From Schoenoplectus triqueter (lineage: Eukaryota; Streptophyta; Magnoliopsida; Poales; Cyperaceae): a DNA stretch of 31,809 nt. The DNA lies in the NCBI GenBank assembly GCA_964058805.1, contig CAXKVV010001653.1, forward strand, positions 1 to 31,809, read 5' to 3'. Positions 12,401-22,935 of the stretch are shown here, piece after piece. A program made the position numbers and the translations under genes. Positions within the stretch are counted from its first letter, which is position 1. The number at the start of each line of letters is the position of its first letter. Under the pieces are notes generated by a model. That model did no database searches and was not told the origin of the DNA. It saw only the letters and a program-made list of their open reading frames with translations.

Positions 12401-14448
12401 CTCCAAATGAACAAGAAAAACCTAATTTGTCCAGTGCGGAAATAGAAATTAAGTTCCGTCTAAAAGACGGCACAACAAAAGTATCATACAAATCCAAATA
12501 TAAACCAGTTTTCATAAGTAATCTAAAATGCCCTATGGCTTCAACTTCTGCCTTATTGCCATCGCCTACATAGATGTATCTTTCACCATCTCTTGGCCTA
12601 CGGTAATTTCGGCAACCCTGCATAGACACAGATATGTGAGTTGTTGCACCCGAATCTATCCACCATGTGTCTATTGAAACTGAAACTGAATTAACTTCTT
12701 CACAAACAAGAGAAAAATTACCTTTCTTTGCACGCCATGCGTGATAATTGGTACAATTTTTCTTCATGTGCCCTTCAGATCCACAGAAGAAACACCCTTT
12801 CTTTTCCTTATCCGGCTCTGTCTTGATAACCGGTTTCTTGTCCTTAGTGGGTTTCTTCTGCGAACTTGTAGTCGCAGCATCTGAATTGATTTTACGTTTC
12901 TGTTTCCCTTTTCCTTTAGATGTGGAAGCAATGTTTGCACTCTCGCTCTTGTCCGTCTTCAAACGCTCTTCTTCCTGAACACAGTGCGAGATGAGCTCAT
13001 TGACTGTCCATGATTCCTTCTGACAGTTGTAGCTCACCTTAAACTGCCCAAAAGAAGTGGGAAGAGAGTTGAGAGACAAATAGACCAACATATCTTCCGA
13101 TATGTCTAGTTTATGAGCCTTCAATTTTGAAGCGGTATTCATCATTTCAAGAATGTGCTCCCTGACATTACTTCTGCCATTGTACTTCATTGTGCAGAGT
13201 TTGTTTAACAGAATGCCTATTTCAGCCTTCTCATTCCTAACGAACCTCTGCTCAAGTTCCTTAAGATAGTCCAAGGCCAGAGTGGAATCAGAAACAGGTC
13301 CCCTAAAACTTTCAGGAATGGTCCTTTGCATGACCTTAAGACACAAGCGATTTGACCTCATCCACCGTGCATGCGCATTCTGAACATTGTCAGGACTGTC
13401 TGCAGCAGGTACAGGTGGTTTAGCCTGCTGTAACGCTATATCTAGATCAAGACACCCAAGAATAATTTCTAAGGTATCTTTCCATTCCTTGTAATTAGAA
13501 CCCGTCAGCATCGGAATGCTATTGATGCCGGCAGTAAGATCAGTAATCTTTGCTGAAAAATACATGCAATATAACGAATCAAATGTCTGAATTATAATAT
13601 TAAATCAAAATAAGGCATATTCCATCAACTAAGTATCCTCAAATAATAAGTGTTCTTTGGAATCAATTATTATTCTTAGATAATTAGGCGTAATAATGAT
13701 ATATAACGGTCCATTTGATGTCAATTAGTTAACTTTCCTTTGGGTCAATCAACTAATCACACCTAAAACTTATTGACCATTACCTATATATTACTACAGT
13801 CTGTTTACATATAATAAGTGATTGTTGTCTTTCCTTTGGGATAGTTCAAAAATCAAATATTATATGTATATCGTCCGTATACAAGTCTTGAAAAATAATT
13901 AACGCCAATATAAGAACTTACTTTGGTAAGATAATAATTTTGTTAATTATTTCAAAAAATGTATTTTATCTGAAGCCTTCATAATGATTTAACATTATCC
14001 AAATAAATTTCTCAAATATGTTGGCTTAACCTAAATATCAATTCATGGGTTCATGTAATCAATACCGAATAAACAACAACCAACATAATCAATTCATAAG
14101 CGAGATAGTATGACCCAAGGTATGATGATCTCCTTCGTAAGAATCCTCTTCACAAGCCATCATCCTATGCTTAATGTAAATCTCTCATTCTTACCAAATT
14201 ACTATCCTAATAATAAATGAAATTATGTGACATGCAAGCCACCAAAATAAAAATAATTAATTGGCACCTTAGGCCGCTTACACACATCAATCATTCATGC
14301 ATTACAAGTTTCACACAAGGCAACAGGGTCATACTATCTCATAATCCTTCTACAAAAAAGAGTTAGGCATGAAAATACTGAATGGGCTTCCTAACTGCGG
14401 CGGTCCCGCTAGTGAACCCTAAACATAAATTAAGTTACCTTGATCCAT
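9435..14448 (-). CDS. Copia Gag-Pol polyprotein, intact (proposed spliced start in the LTR)
   Basis: An uninterrupted frame runs from 13565 down to the stop at 9435-9437 (1376 codons from the unspliced ATG). Residue positions count from that ATG. They are a Gag capsid region (about 1-230), zinc knuckle CX2CX4HX4C (Cys258-Cys271), protease DSGA (Asp304), integrase zinc site (His446, His451, Cys477, Cys480) and integrase core (Asp506, Asp569, Glu615). After these come reverse transcriptase with YVDD (1049-1052) and RNase H with Asp1222, Glu1265 and Asp1301. All catalytic residues I looked for are present. A better start may be spliced: ATGGATCAAG at 14448-14439 in the 5' LTR, donor GTAACT at 14438, acceptor TTTTTCAG ending at 13553, exon 2 from 13552. 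That join is in frame and gives 1375 residues. The unspliced alternative uses the ATG at 13565, which sits inside the acceptor's pyrimidine tract. Confidence 0.9.
13553..14438 (-). other. Copia 5' leader; candidate 886-nt intron
   Basis: No coding frame is seen here. On the minus strand it is bounded by AAG|GTAACT (donor at 14438) and TTTTTCAG|CA (acceptor ending at 13553). It contains two copies of CTTTCCTTTGGG (13733-13744 and 13831-13842) and a 15-bp inverted repeat, GAGATAGTATGACCC at 14103-14117 with its complement at 14327-14341. The end next to the LTR (14390-14408) reads CGGGACCGCCGCAG on the minus strand and shows no TGGTATCAGAGC-type primer-binding site. Further potential donors lie near 13917 and 14190. 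Confidence 0.55.
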
Positions 14449-15027
14449 GCTGTCAGTCTTCCAGAGAGACACAACCCCGTTGATCACCAGACTCCTTTAG
14501 CCTTCCAGCGATCTTCCTCTAATCCGATGGAGTGATTGAGAGGACCGGCGTCAGACAGTTTCTTCTCTACTGGAACAGTGTTAAGAGAGAGAGATCTGGA
14601 TCTGTTGGAAATGAAAGGGTGCCAGAAAGTGGGAAAACGAAAAGATGTTCAAAGCCAACTGTATATCTGCATATATATGGACGTCCATATAACATAGTGC
14701 AGTTATACCTTAACGGGTCCATATCGGATCCAGATTTTCTCTTAACGGGTTCGCTGCTTAATCAGAAAGCTGTCTATAGTTGTGTTCTCCAGGGACCAAT
14801 AGCATAATTGTATTATTATGAGACTTTATATAATTCAGACCATCACTAAATCATAAAGTCATTAATACGCATTCTACACATTAAAGGTCCCACTTCTCAT
14901 GACATATAATAAACCCGATACAGAATTTGATCACTTCATTATGGGTATAATTTGACAGCCCATTATATAATATATTTATTACATATAAGCCCATACATAT
15001 TGTAATTAATAATAATTAATTCCAACA
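14409..15027 (-). repeat. 5' LTR of the copia element (inner 34 bp missing)
   Basis: Direct repeat of the 3' LTR; the shared part shows no difference by eye. On the minus strand it has a TATA box at 14824-14832, several short upstream ATGs in the presumed R-U5 region, and the candidate Gag start ATG at 14446-14448. It stops matching the 3' LTR at 14409, so the terminal 34 bp including the CA end are absent. Confidence 0.92.
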
Positions 15028-15032
15028 CGATA

Positions 15033-15108
15033 GTTATAATAGACTGAAGAGTTCAACTCCAGTTATTGGATTGTGAATAGTGTTGTTATCAGGCAAAACT
15101 GGAGAAGA
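15033..15108 (+). other. Flank between copia and gypsy LTR, with end of the split short frame
   Basis: Bases 15033-15047 complete the short frame begun at 8163 (four codons and TGA). The rest is unrecognised and could be host sequence or outer gypsy LTR. Confidence 0.35.
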
Positions 15109-15351
15109 TGTTAAATTTTCTTAACTGTCAGAATTATATTGTTAGACTGTTGTAATTAGTTAGTGATTGGGTATAAATACCTTTTGTGATGTAAAGATGC
15201 TATGTTGAATAATAAGAACTTGTTTTGAATCTGTCTCTTGTTCTTGTTTGTTCTTTTCCGCTCTTATCCAGTTTTTCTTTTCAGAATTGAGCTCAATTGC
15301 TTAATTTTCTGATCAATTGTGAGATTTCGAGTAGTTGGGAACTCTTGTTCA
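15109..15351 (+). repeat. 5' LTR of a decayed gypsy element
   Basis: The LTR end is anchored by the primer-binding site just downstream. CA at 15350-15351 is the likely terminus, and TGTTAAATTTTC at 15109 is the best start. A TATA box (GGGTATAAATACC, about 15168-15180) precedes the expected transcription start. The left boundary is less certain because the matching 3' LTR is not in the window. Confidence 0.55.
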
Positions 15352-15358
15352 TAATATT

Positions 15359-15370
15359 TGGTATCAGAGC
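15359..15370 (+). other. Primer-binding site, initiator tRNA-Met type
   Basis: TGGTATCAGAGC is the standard plant LTR-retrotransposon primer site complementary to tRNA-Met. It lies 7 bp after the LTR end and 26 bp before the gag ATG at 15397. Confidence 0.9.
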
Positions 15371-15396
15371 CAGGTTACACACTTTTAGGACTGTAA

Positions 15397-18300
15397 ATGG
15401 CAAAGAAAGGAGGTGCGATGACCTTAGATCTATTGCTGAAAAAAATCGAAGCAATGGATGAAGATAGCAAGATCTGATTTGCAAAAATGGAGGAAAGTTT
15501 TGAGAAGATCGAAATCTCACTACGTAAGATGAGTAAAGAAGCATTTAGTCGTGAGGCTGACATGGAAGTGAGGATCTTAAGATCGGTGAATGATCAAGTG
15601 AATATGGCAATGACAACAATCGAGGCCACATCATTGAAGGACCTGACTAATAAGATGGATCACATGGAGTTTAGAATCGGGCAACTCAGAGAAGGTAGCT
15701 CAAACTCATCTCCTAGCTATCGATCTACTGATGGTTATGGAGTGCCTAACTGTCAGAAATGAGGAGTTACTGAAGCTCTACGGAGAATAAAGGTGCATGC
15801 TCCTAAGCAAGATTTTCCCTCATTTACTAGTGATGAACCAAAAGAGTGGATTGCTCAGTGTGAATATACTTTTGAATTGTATAACACACCGAAAGAGCAA
15901 ATAACTATTCAGACAGTTGCCAATTTCAAAGGAGAGGCTAGTGCTTGATATAGAGGATGCCGGTCTACAAGTGATCATCCCTCTTGGCCTGAACTGGTAA
16001 ATCCGATTAAGGTGTGATTCTCTCAGTCTGAAGGACTTAAATTCTTATGAAGAAATGAAATAGTTGGTGCAGAATGGGTCAGTTAGGGAGTATATGAAAC
16101 AATTTGAAGTAATAAAATCGAGATCTCAATAGGAATTCCCATATTTGCCCGAAAGTCACTATGTGACTGCTTGGATCAGTGGTCTCAGAGAGGATATTAA
16201 AAATCTTGTTCTTTCTAAAAATCACAAAAATTTATTAGAGGTCTTTCAGTATGCCAAACACATTGAGGTTGTCTTGGATTATCAGTTTAAAAAAAAGTCA
16301 TTGTTAAAAGCTGAAGGGACTATGGTAAGCAACCATTTCAAAGGGAGTAACCTTCGAGAGAAAATAGAAGAAATGCAAGTGAGTAATATGAAAGAAGATC
16401 CTAAAATTATCTTAATTGAGCATCAAAGGGTATTAAGTTTTTACTTTAAATGTGCAGAAAAGTACTATCCTAGACATTAATATAAAGTCAAGTTGCATAT
16501 ATTAATTGAGCAAGAGGAGAGTACATAATTAGAGGTAGAGTGCAAGAGTGAAGAAAAAGAAGCAAAAGTTATATATGTTTGTAATATCAAACAACCACAC
16601 ATTTCCACTATAAGGTTTAAAGGTATGATAGGGCATAGAGAAACTTTTGCTTTACTAGATAGTGGGAGTATTAGTAGTTTTGTTAATCCCACAGTATTAT
16701 AAGGCATTAATTGCCAATTGGTTGAAACTACTCTTATGATTGTTATGTTAGCAACTAGCGAAAAAAGAGTAACTTATAGCAAATGCATTAGGTTACAATT
16801 TACATTGCAATAACACTCTTTGGTGTTAGATATCAAGGGGTATGATGTAATTTTAGAGATTGATTGGCTCATTCAGTACAGGCCAATGGAGATAGACTGG
16901 TTGAAGAAGTGGGTGGCTTTTAATAAATGAAGTATCCATAAAATTTCAAGAAAGGGAGGAAGTGGCCAAAATTCACATGTAGTAAGGCAGTGAATATCAA
17001 TAAGGAGCTGAAGGGTGGAGATAAGGTGTTATTAGCACATATTATGCTGATTCAACCAGAAATTATTAACAATCAAATCTATTCTTCTGAGTTCAGTGAG
17101 ACATTACAAAAGTTTAAGGAGGTATTTGCTAAATCAAAATGGTTGCCACCTCAAAGAGCATCTGATCACCTGATTACTCTAATTCCAAATATACCCACAA
17201 TTAACATGAGACCTTATAGATACAGTCAATATCAAAAGCAAAAATTGGATAAGATCATTAAAGAATTGTTAAGACATAGAATACAACTTTCTATGAGTCT
17301 ATATGCATCTTTATCTTTACTGGTTAAGAATAAAGATGGTAGTTGGAGGCTTTGTGTAGATTATGAGAGAATAAGTACACACAGTCAAGAATAAATATCA
17401 TGTACTAGTAATTGATGATTTGTTGGACCAGTTATATGGTGCAAAGAGTTTCTCCATGATTGATTTGTGTTATGTCTATCACCAAATACGCATGAAAACA
17501 GAAGATGTGTCAAAACTGTATTTAGGACCCATAAAAGGCATTATGAGTATTTAGTTATGCCTTTTGGGTTGACTAATCCTCCAGTCACTTTGCAAGCCTT
17601 GATGAATGATATTTTCATATTCTATTTGAGAAAAATTTATACTTGTCTTCTTTGATGATATTTTAATCTACATCTCAAGCACTGAATTGCACCATCAAAC
17701 ACTTATCAATTGTGTTGCAAGTGTTGAAATAAAACTAACTATTTGTCAAGGAGAGCAAATGTGCATTTAGGCTGAGTGAGATAGAGTATTTGGGTCACTT
17801 TGCAAGCCTTGATGAATGATATTTTCATATTCTATTTGAGAAAATTTATGCTTGTCTTCTTTGATGATATTTTAATCTACAGCTCAAGCACTGAATTGCA
17901 CCATCAACACTTATCAATTGTGTTGCAAGTGTTGAAATAAAACTAACTATTTGTCAAGGAGAGCAAATGTGCATTTAGGCTCAGTGAGATAGAGTATTTA
18001 GGTCACATCATCAGTGATAAAGGAGTGGCTACAGCTCTAGCCAAGGTTGAGGCCATGATATACTGGCCAACACCAAAGAATATTAAAGAATTAAAGGGTT
18101 TCATTCGGTTAAGAGGGTATTATAGAAAATTTATGCAAAATTATAGTGTAATCCGCCAGTCTCTCACTAAATTGCTTAAAAAGAACTCATTTCATTGGAG
18201 TGAACAAGCCAACATAGCTTTCAAGCACTTAAGCAGGTAATGTGTCAGGCACCAATGCTTGTAATCACAGATTTTCAACAAACCTTCATATTGGAGACTG

Positions 18301-19066
18301 ATACATGTGAAACTGGAATTAGGGTTGTTTTGATGCAACATGGAAATCCTATTGCTTATTTCAGCAAATCTCTAAGTATTAAAGTTCAATCTCTATCTAC
18401 TTATGAAAATGAATTGTTTGCATTAATTTTAGCAGTACAGAAATTGTGCCACTACCTACAGAGTTGCCCGTTTGTGATTAAAACTAATCATGTCAGTCTC
18501 AAATACCTGTTTGAGCGGAGATTGAACCACACCCCACAACACAAGGGCCTTTGCAAATTGCTTGGGTTAGATTATACTATGCAATATAAGAAGGGATGTG
18601 AAAATGTGATTGTTGATGCACTCTCAAGAAGAGCTAAATATGGTGAAGAAGTTAGTGAACATTTTGGTGCAGCAAGTGAAATCATACTTGTCTGGTTAAA
18701 TGAGTTGAAGGAGAGTTATAAAGGTGATGAATGGGTCAAGTTGGCATTGAAAAATAAGTTGAATGAGACAGAGAAGGAAAAGGTTAGAATTTCACTAAAG
18801 GCTAAAGGGTAAAGGGCAGAAATTATATGGGATCAGCCAAAGAGTGGAGGTGTAAAGTAATTGGTTGGATGCATGATTCCAGTGTTGGTGGACATTCTGA
18901 CATTTTGGGTTCTTATCAAAGGGCTAATAGAATCTTTTACTGGCCCAAGATGAAAGAGAAAATTATAAGACATGTCAAAGCATGTGAGGTGCGCCAACTC
19001 AATAAGCATGAAAATAAGCCACCAGTTGGACTTTTAGATCCAATATCAGTACTAGATAGAGCATGA
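15397..19066 (+). pseudogene. Decayed Ty3/gypsy gag-pol, truncated in integrase
   Basis: Gag opens with ATG at 15397, has an in-frame TGA at 15476-15478, another stop at 15760-15762 and further stops and frameshifts. A Gag core follows to about 16480, with a damaged zinc knuckle (KCAEKYYPRH). Protease remnant LLDSGSISSFVN is near 16650. RT begins near 17100 (LPPQRASDH, RPYRYSQYQK, DGSWRLCVDY), continues with [12 protein letters not shown] and the active-site FFDDILIY, and is interrupted by a 210-bp tandem duplication. RNase H spans about 18240-18650 (ETDTCETG; ending VIVDALSRR). The integrase zinc region (GGHSDILGSYQRANRIFYWP) ends with stops at 19064. The motif pattern fits a chromovirus-type gypsy element; I did not resolve the clade. 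It cannot encode active proteins. Confidence 0.9.
17585..18002 (+). repeat. 210-bp tandem duplication within the gypsy RT
   Basis: Copy 1 is 17585-17794 and copy 2 is 17795-18002. Both run from TCACTTTGCAAGCC to the AGAGTATTT(G/A)GG block. Copy 2 lacks one A in two places and has a few substitutions. The repeat boundary is GGTCAC in all three places, suggesting slippage or unequal recombination at that short homology. The FFDD-encoding segment is therefore present twice. Confidence 0.93.
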
Positions 19067-19278
19067 TAGACTATAACTTTCTTTTAGAACCAAATAATTT
19101 AATTTAAATTTTGTTTATAACTTCCTTTTGTTTTCTCTTTCACACATTTTTAAGTTGAAATCTGTTAGAGAAACGTTCAATTCTGGACGTCACAGATTTT
19201 GTTCAGTGGTTTTCTAGGCAAGGATCAACCCATTTTTTTTATAAGAGAAGGAACAAGCACACAAAAAGAGGACCTTTC

Positions 19279-20743
19279 TTGCATTTAAGTCCAAGCCGGT
19301 TAGACATTTTGACCGGAGATGAAATAACTCATTTTGAAAATCTTCAGCAAAAGCGAGATCAGATGGCTACTGAACTTTATTGCTTAAGGGAAATCGCTCT
19401 TAACAGAGAAAATAATGAAGCGGCTGATGCCAACCATCCCTTGAGGGACTTTACAGCGCCTAGGGCTGATGAAATCCACCTCAAGTACACGACACCTACT
19501 ATCAATGCTGAGGAATATCAAATTCTATCTATATAGGTTAGCATGGTGCAACATCATCTATTCCATGGTCTACCTCATGAGGATGCCACATAATATTTAG
19601 CCAATTTTGAAGAAATTTGCAGCACAATTAAGTTACAAATTATTTCTCCTGAAGATCTTAAAGTTATGGCCTTCACTTTTTCCCTTGTAGATAAAGGCTA
19701 AAAGTTAGATGATGGGATAACAACCTGAGAATATGAATACTTGGCTTAAGATAAGGAATGTTTTTCTCAATAAGTTCTTCCCGCCATCCAAAACAAACTC
19801 CTTACGCCAACAAATTCATAATGTTCGGTAGAAAGGAGATGAAGCAATAAGTGAGGCATGAAAGAGGTTTCAAGAATTGCAAAGGTCAGGCCCGCATCAT
19901 AGTATCGAGAGTTGTTGTAGATCTTTTACAATAGCCTTCTATTGCAAGACGAAGGCATGTTAGACGCAGCTGCTGGAGGAAGTCTCATGAATAAAGGAGT
20001 TGTTGATAAGTACAAGTTGGTTGATGACATGACTCTCAACCAAAGCCAATGATACAATCCTAGGGAGACACTAGTCGTCTTGTTGCGAGTAGTGCATAAA
20101 TTAAATCTAGACTTAGTTGCATAAATTATCGCCTTGAATTGCAAAATTGATCAACTAAGCATAAATACGGTAAATAATTCCTCTCCTCTTCCTTGTTCAC
20201 TTTGTGGTGGTATTGATCATCTAGTAATTAATTATGGTGTAAGTAATGAAGGGAGTTTTGAGAAATTTAATATAATTAGTCAAGGTAATTTTAGTTCGAA
20301 TAATAATCTTTACTTCAATACTTACAACTCTGGTTGGAGAAATCATCCATTTTTTTATGGAGACAAAACAACAGACCCAAGGTAATCAAAATAACCAAGG
20401 AAACTCAAACATTAATAGACAAAACCAAAGATATGGTTCTATTGTACAACTAAAATCTAATATTGAATTGATGATGGAGGCTTTCATGGCAAGTCAAAAT
20501 TAAAAATTTGATGAATTGACTAAAAAGATAGACATGTTGGCAACCCAAAATAAACTATTTGTCCCAAGTTGCACAACAAGCTACATAGTTCTTCCGCCAA
20601 CTGGCACCCTTCCACCAAAACCTGAGAACAATCTAAGGGAAGTCAAGATCGTTAAGCACTCATTTCACAGTGGAATACAATATGAAGACCCTCCTATATT
20701 AGAAGATGACTATGTCCAACCACGAACAGAGCCGAGTCAGTAA
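19279..20743 (+). pseudogene. Athila-like gag remnant
   Basis: Open pieces at 19279-19536, 20134-20385 and 20516-20743 are joined by frameshifted, stop-containing sequence. Recognisable blocks in Athila order: the N-terminal region ending before MVQHHLFHGLPHEDA; capsid LANFEEICSTIK; RFQELQ and PHH; DAAAGGSLMNKG; the zinc-like CSLCGGIDHL; the asparagine-rich stretch ending GWRNHPFF; and a C-terminal part with LPPKPENN. No intact protein is possible. Confidence 0.8.
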
Positions 20744-21080
20744 AACAATAATGAGCAAATCTCCACACATGAGGACATAGTCTCAAAGGAAGATACACCA
20801 ATTCATCAAGGTAAAGAAGCTAAAAAGGTTCAGCCAACACAGCTAAGTGAAAAAGGTATCTCTCTACGTCCCTCATCACCAATACGCATCTTTTCCTAAT
20901 AGACTTCGAGAAAACCGACAAATAGTTTGCCAAGTTCCTTGAAATGCTAAAATAATTGCATATTAGCTTACCATTAACTGAGGTTATGACTCAAATGCCT
21001 ATTTACAACAAATTTATTAAAGATATATTATCAAATAGACGTAAATTAGAAGAAGTTCAAATTGTAACCTTAAACACTAA

Positions 21081-21369
21081 GGGAGTGTTTGGCACTCAAT
21101 GGAATAGCAAAAAGTTGAAATAGAATAGTTATTCCGACGAATTAATTTGTCAAACAAATTTTAGACTAAGTAGAAGAGTGCGGGATAGTGCTAATCCGGT
21201 ATACCAACTTATAGGTGGAATACCGGATTAGCTCTCGTCGGAATAGCGATTATTGTTTGATTATATTATATTATATTATATTATTATATTATGATTATGA
21301 TTAAGATTTAGTATTATTATATTATTACATTATATTTATGATTATAATTTATTATTATATTAATATTAT

Positions 21370-21400
<31 letters not shown>

Positions 21401-22553
21401 CATTATATTATTATTATTAAATTATTATTATCATTATTGTTATTATATTATCGTTACCATTAGTATTATTATATTATTTATTATTATTATAAATATAATT
21501 TTAATATTATATTATTATATTATGAATATAAATATAATTATTTTATTATTATATTATTATGATCAAGATTATTTATTATTATATTATTATATTATGATGA
21601 TTATGATTATGATTATCATTACTTATTATTATTTTATTATGTTGTATTATATTATTATATGTTGATTATAGTGATGATTAATTTATTATTATATATATTA
21701 TAATTATAATTATTTATAATTATTTTTATGATTATGATTATATTATTATTATATTATTATGATTACGATTATGGTTATATTATTATGATTATGACTATAA
21801 TTATTATTATCATGATTATGATTATGATTATTATATTATTAAAATTGTGATTACTTATTATTATTATATTATTATTATAATTATGATTGTAATTATAATT
21901 TATTATTATATTACTATATTATGATTATGTTTATATTTTTATTATATTACTATTATAATATTATTATTTATTATGATTATTTTTTGTTACTTTATTATTA
22001 TTTTATTATGTTATATTATATTATTATATGTTGATTATAGTTATGATTAATTTATTATTATATTATTATTATAATTATTTTTAATTATTTTTATGATTAT
22101 GATTATATTTTTATTATTATATTATTATGATTATGATTATGGTTATATAATTATGATTATAATCATATTTTTTTATTATTATATTACTATATTATGATAA
22201 TGTTTATATTTTTATTATATTATTATTATAATATTATTATTTATTATGATTAATTTTTATTACTTTATTATTATTATTATCTTACTATTATGATTATTAT
22301 TTTATTATTATTATTATCATCATCATTATTAGTATCATAATTATTCATATTTTAACTATTCTGAGTAACAACTGTCAAATGATATTTTCACTCTTCTGAA
22401 TAGTCAAGAATACCACTCTTCTACCACTCTTCCAAAAAAACACTATTTTATCACTCTTCCAGAATTATCACTCTTCCAAAAAAAACACTATTTTATCACT
22501 CTTCCACAATTACCACTCTTCCAAAGTTATTCCTTGATTTGCCAAACGGACCC
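21081..22553. mobile_element. Non-autonomous PIF/Harbinger-like element with ATT-rich core
   Basis: Termini GGGAGTGTTTGGC at 21081 and GCCAAACGGACCC at 22541-22553 form inverted repeats of the Tourist/Harbinger style. They are flanked by the 3-bp target duplication TAA (21078-21080 and 22554-22556). The insertion splits the Athila frame just upstream of the protease. The left subterminal part holds nested inverted repeats (TTCCGACGA with TCGTCGGAA; GCTAATCCGGTAT with ATACCGGATTAGC). The right subterminal part (22390-22530) has tandem ACCACTCTTCC units. The 1.1-kb core is almost pure ATT/ATG-type simple sequence. No transposase frame is present. Confidence 0.8.
21260..22350. repeat. ATT-rich low-complexity core with a 369-bp internal duplication
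   Basis: Degenerate TTA/ATT/GATTAT repeats run for about 1.1 kb. The segment beginning ATTTTATTATG at 21631 recurs at 22000 (period 369) and the copies can be followed to about 22280, including the shared TATGTTGATTATAG. The second copy lacks part of the middle. Confidence 0.85.
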
Positions 22554-22935
22554 TAATGGTATAGCCCTAATCCAAAATGCACTGCTAAAAAAATTAGATA
22601 ATCCAGGAAAATTTGCAATCCCTTGTGCAATTAGCAATGTTAGGTTTAAACATACATTGTGCGACTTAGGATCTAGTGTGAGTCTTATACTAAAATCTAT
22701 TTATGATAAGCTAGGTGTAGGTAAGATTATATCAACAAAGATTTTCTTACAATTAGCAGACCAGTCGGTTAAGTTGCCACATGGTATTGTCAAGGATCTA
22801 CCAATTCAAGTGTGGTAAGTTTTACATACCAATTGATTTTATCATTGTGGACATAGAAGAAGACACCAACACACCCCTGTTGTTAGGAAGATCCTTTTCG
22901 AACATTGTAAGAGTTATGATTTATTGCCATGATGG
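22535..22935 (+). pseudogene. Athila-like aspartic protease remnant
   Basis: The frame 22534-22818 encodes the Athila-type stretch GKFAIPCAI, LCDLGSSVSLI (active-site region, D-L-G in place of D-S/T-G) and LQLADQSVKLPHG. After a one-base frameshift near 22815 it continues IPIDFIIVDIEED and PLLLGRSF, the conserved protease C-terminal end. D-L-G is normal for this lineage. Downstream the frame breaks into stops. Confidence 0.82.

Larger units (their letters stand above)
8316..15027 (-). mobile_element. Ty1/copia LTR retrotransposon, young copy with intact gag-pol
   Basis: The element lies on the minus strand. It is bounded by the 5-bp target-site duplication CGATA (8311-8315 and 15028-15032) and has TG..CA termini with inverted similarity (TGTTAGAATAAT at 8316; complement of the right end TGTTGGAATTAAT). 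The LTRs are 8316-8968 (3' LTR, 653 bp) and 14409-15027 (5' LTR, 619 bp); I see no mismatch in the shared 619 bp, implying recent insertion. A purine-rich tract (AAGTGGGAGAT on the minus strand, 8969-8979) directly precedes the 3' LTR. Domain order is Gag, protease, integrase, RT, RNase H, the copia order. The 5' LTR lacks 34 bp at its inner end and no tRNA-Met-type primer site follows it. Confidence 0.95.

Noticed and set aside
15033..15108. Reading the short frame at 8163-8315 plus 15033-15047 as part of the gypsy LTR
   Set aside because: The best TG start of that LTR is at 15109, and the frame lies outside it. This is left open because the opposite LTR is not available for comparison.
21260..22350. 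CRISPR-like or centromeric array in the ATT-rich region
   Set aside because: There are no regular repeat-spacer units. It is simple-sequence expansion inside a DNA transposon with defined ends.
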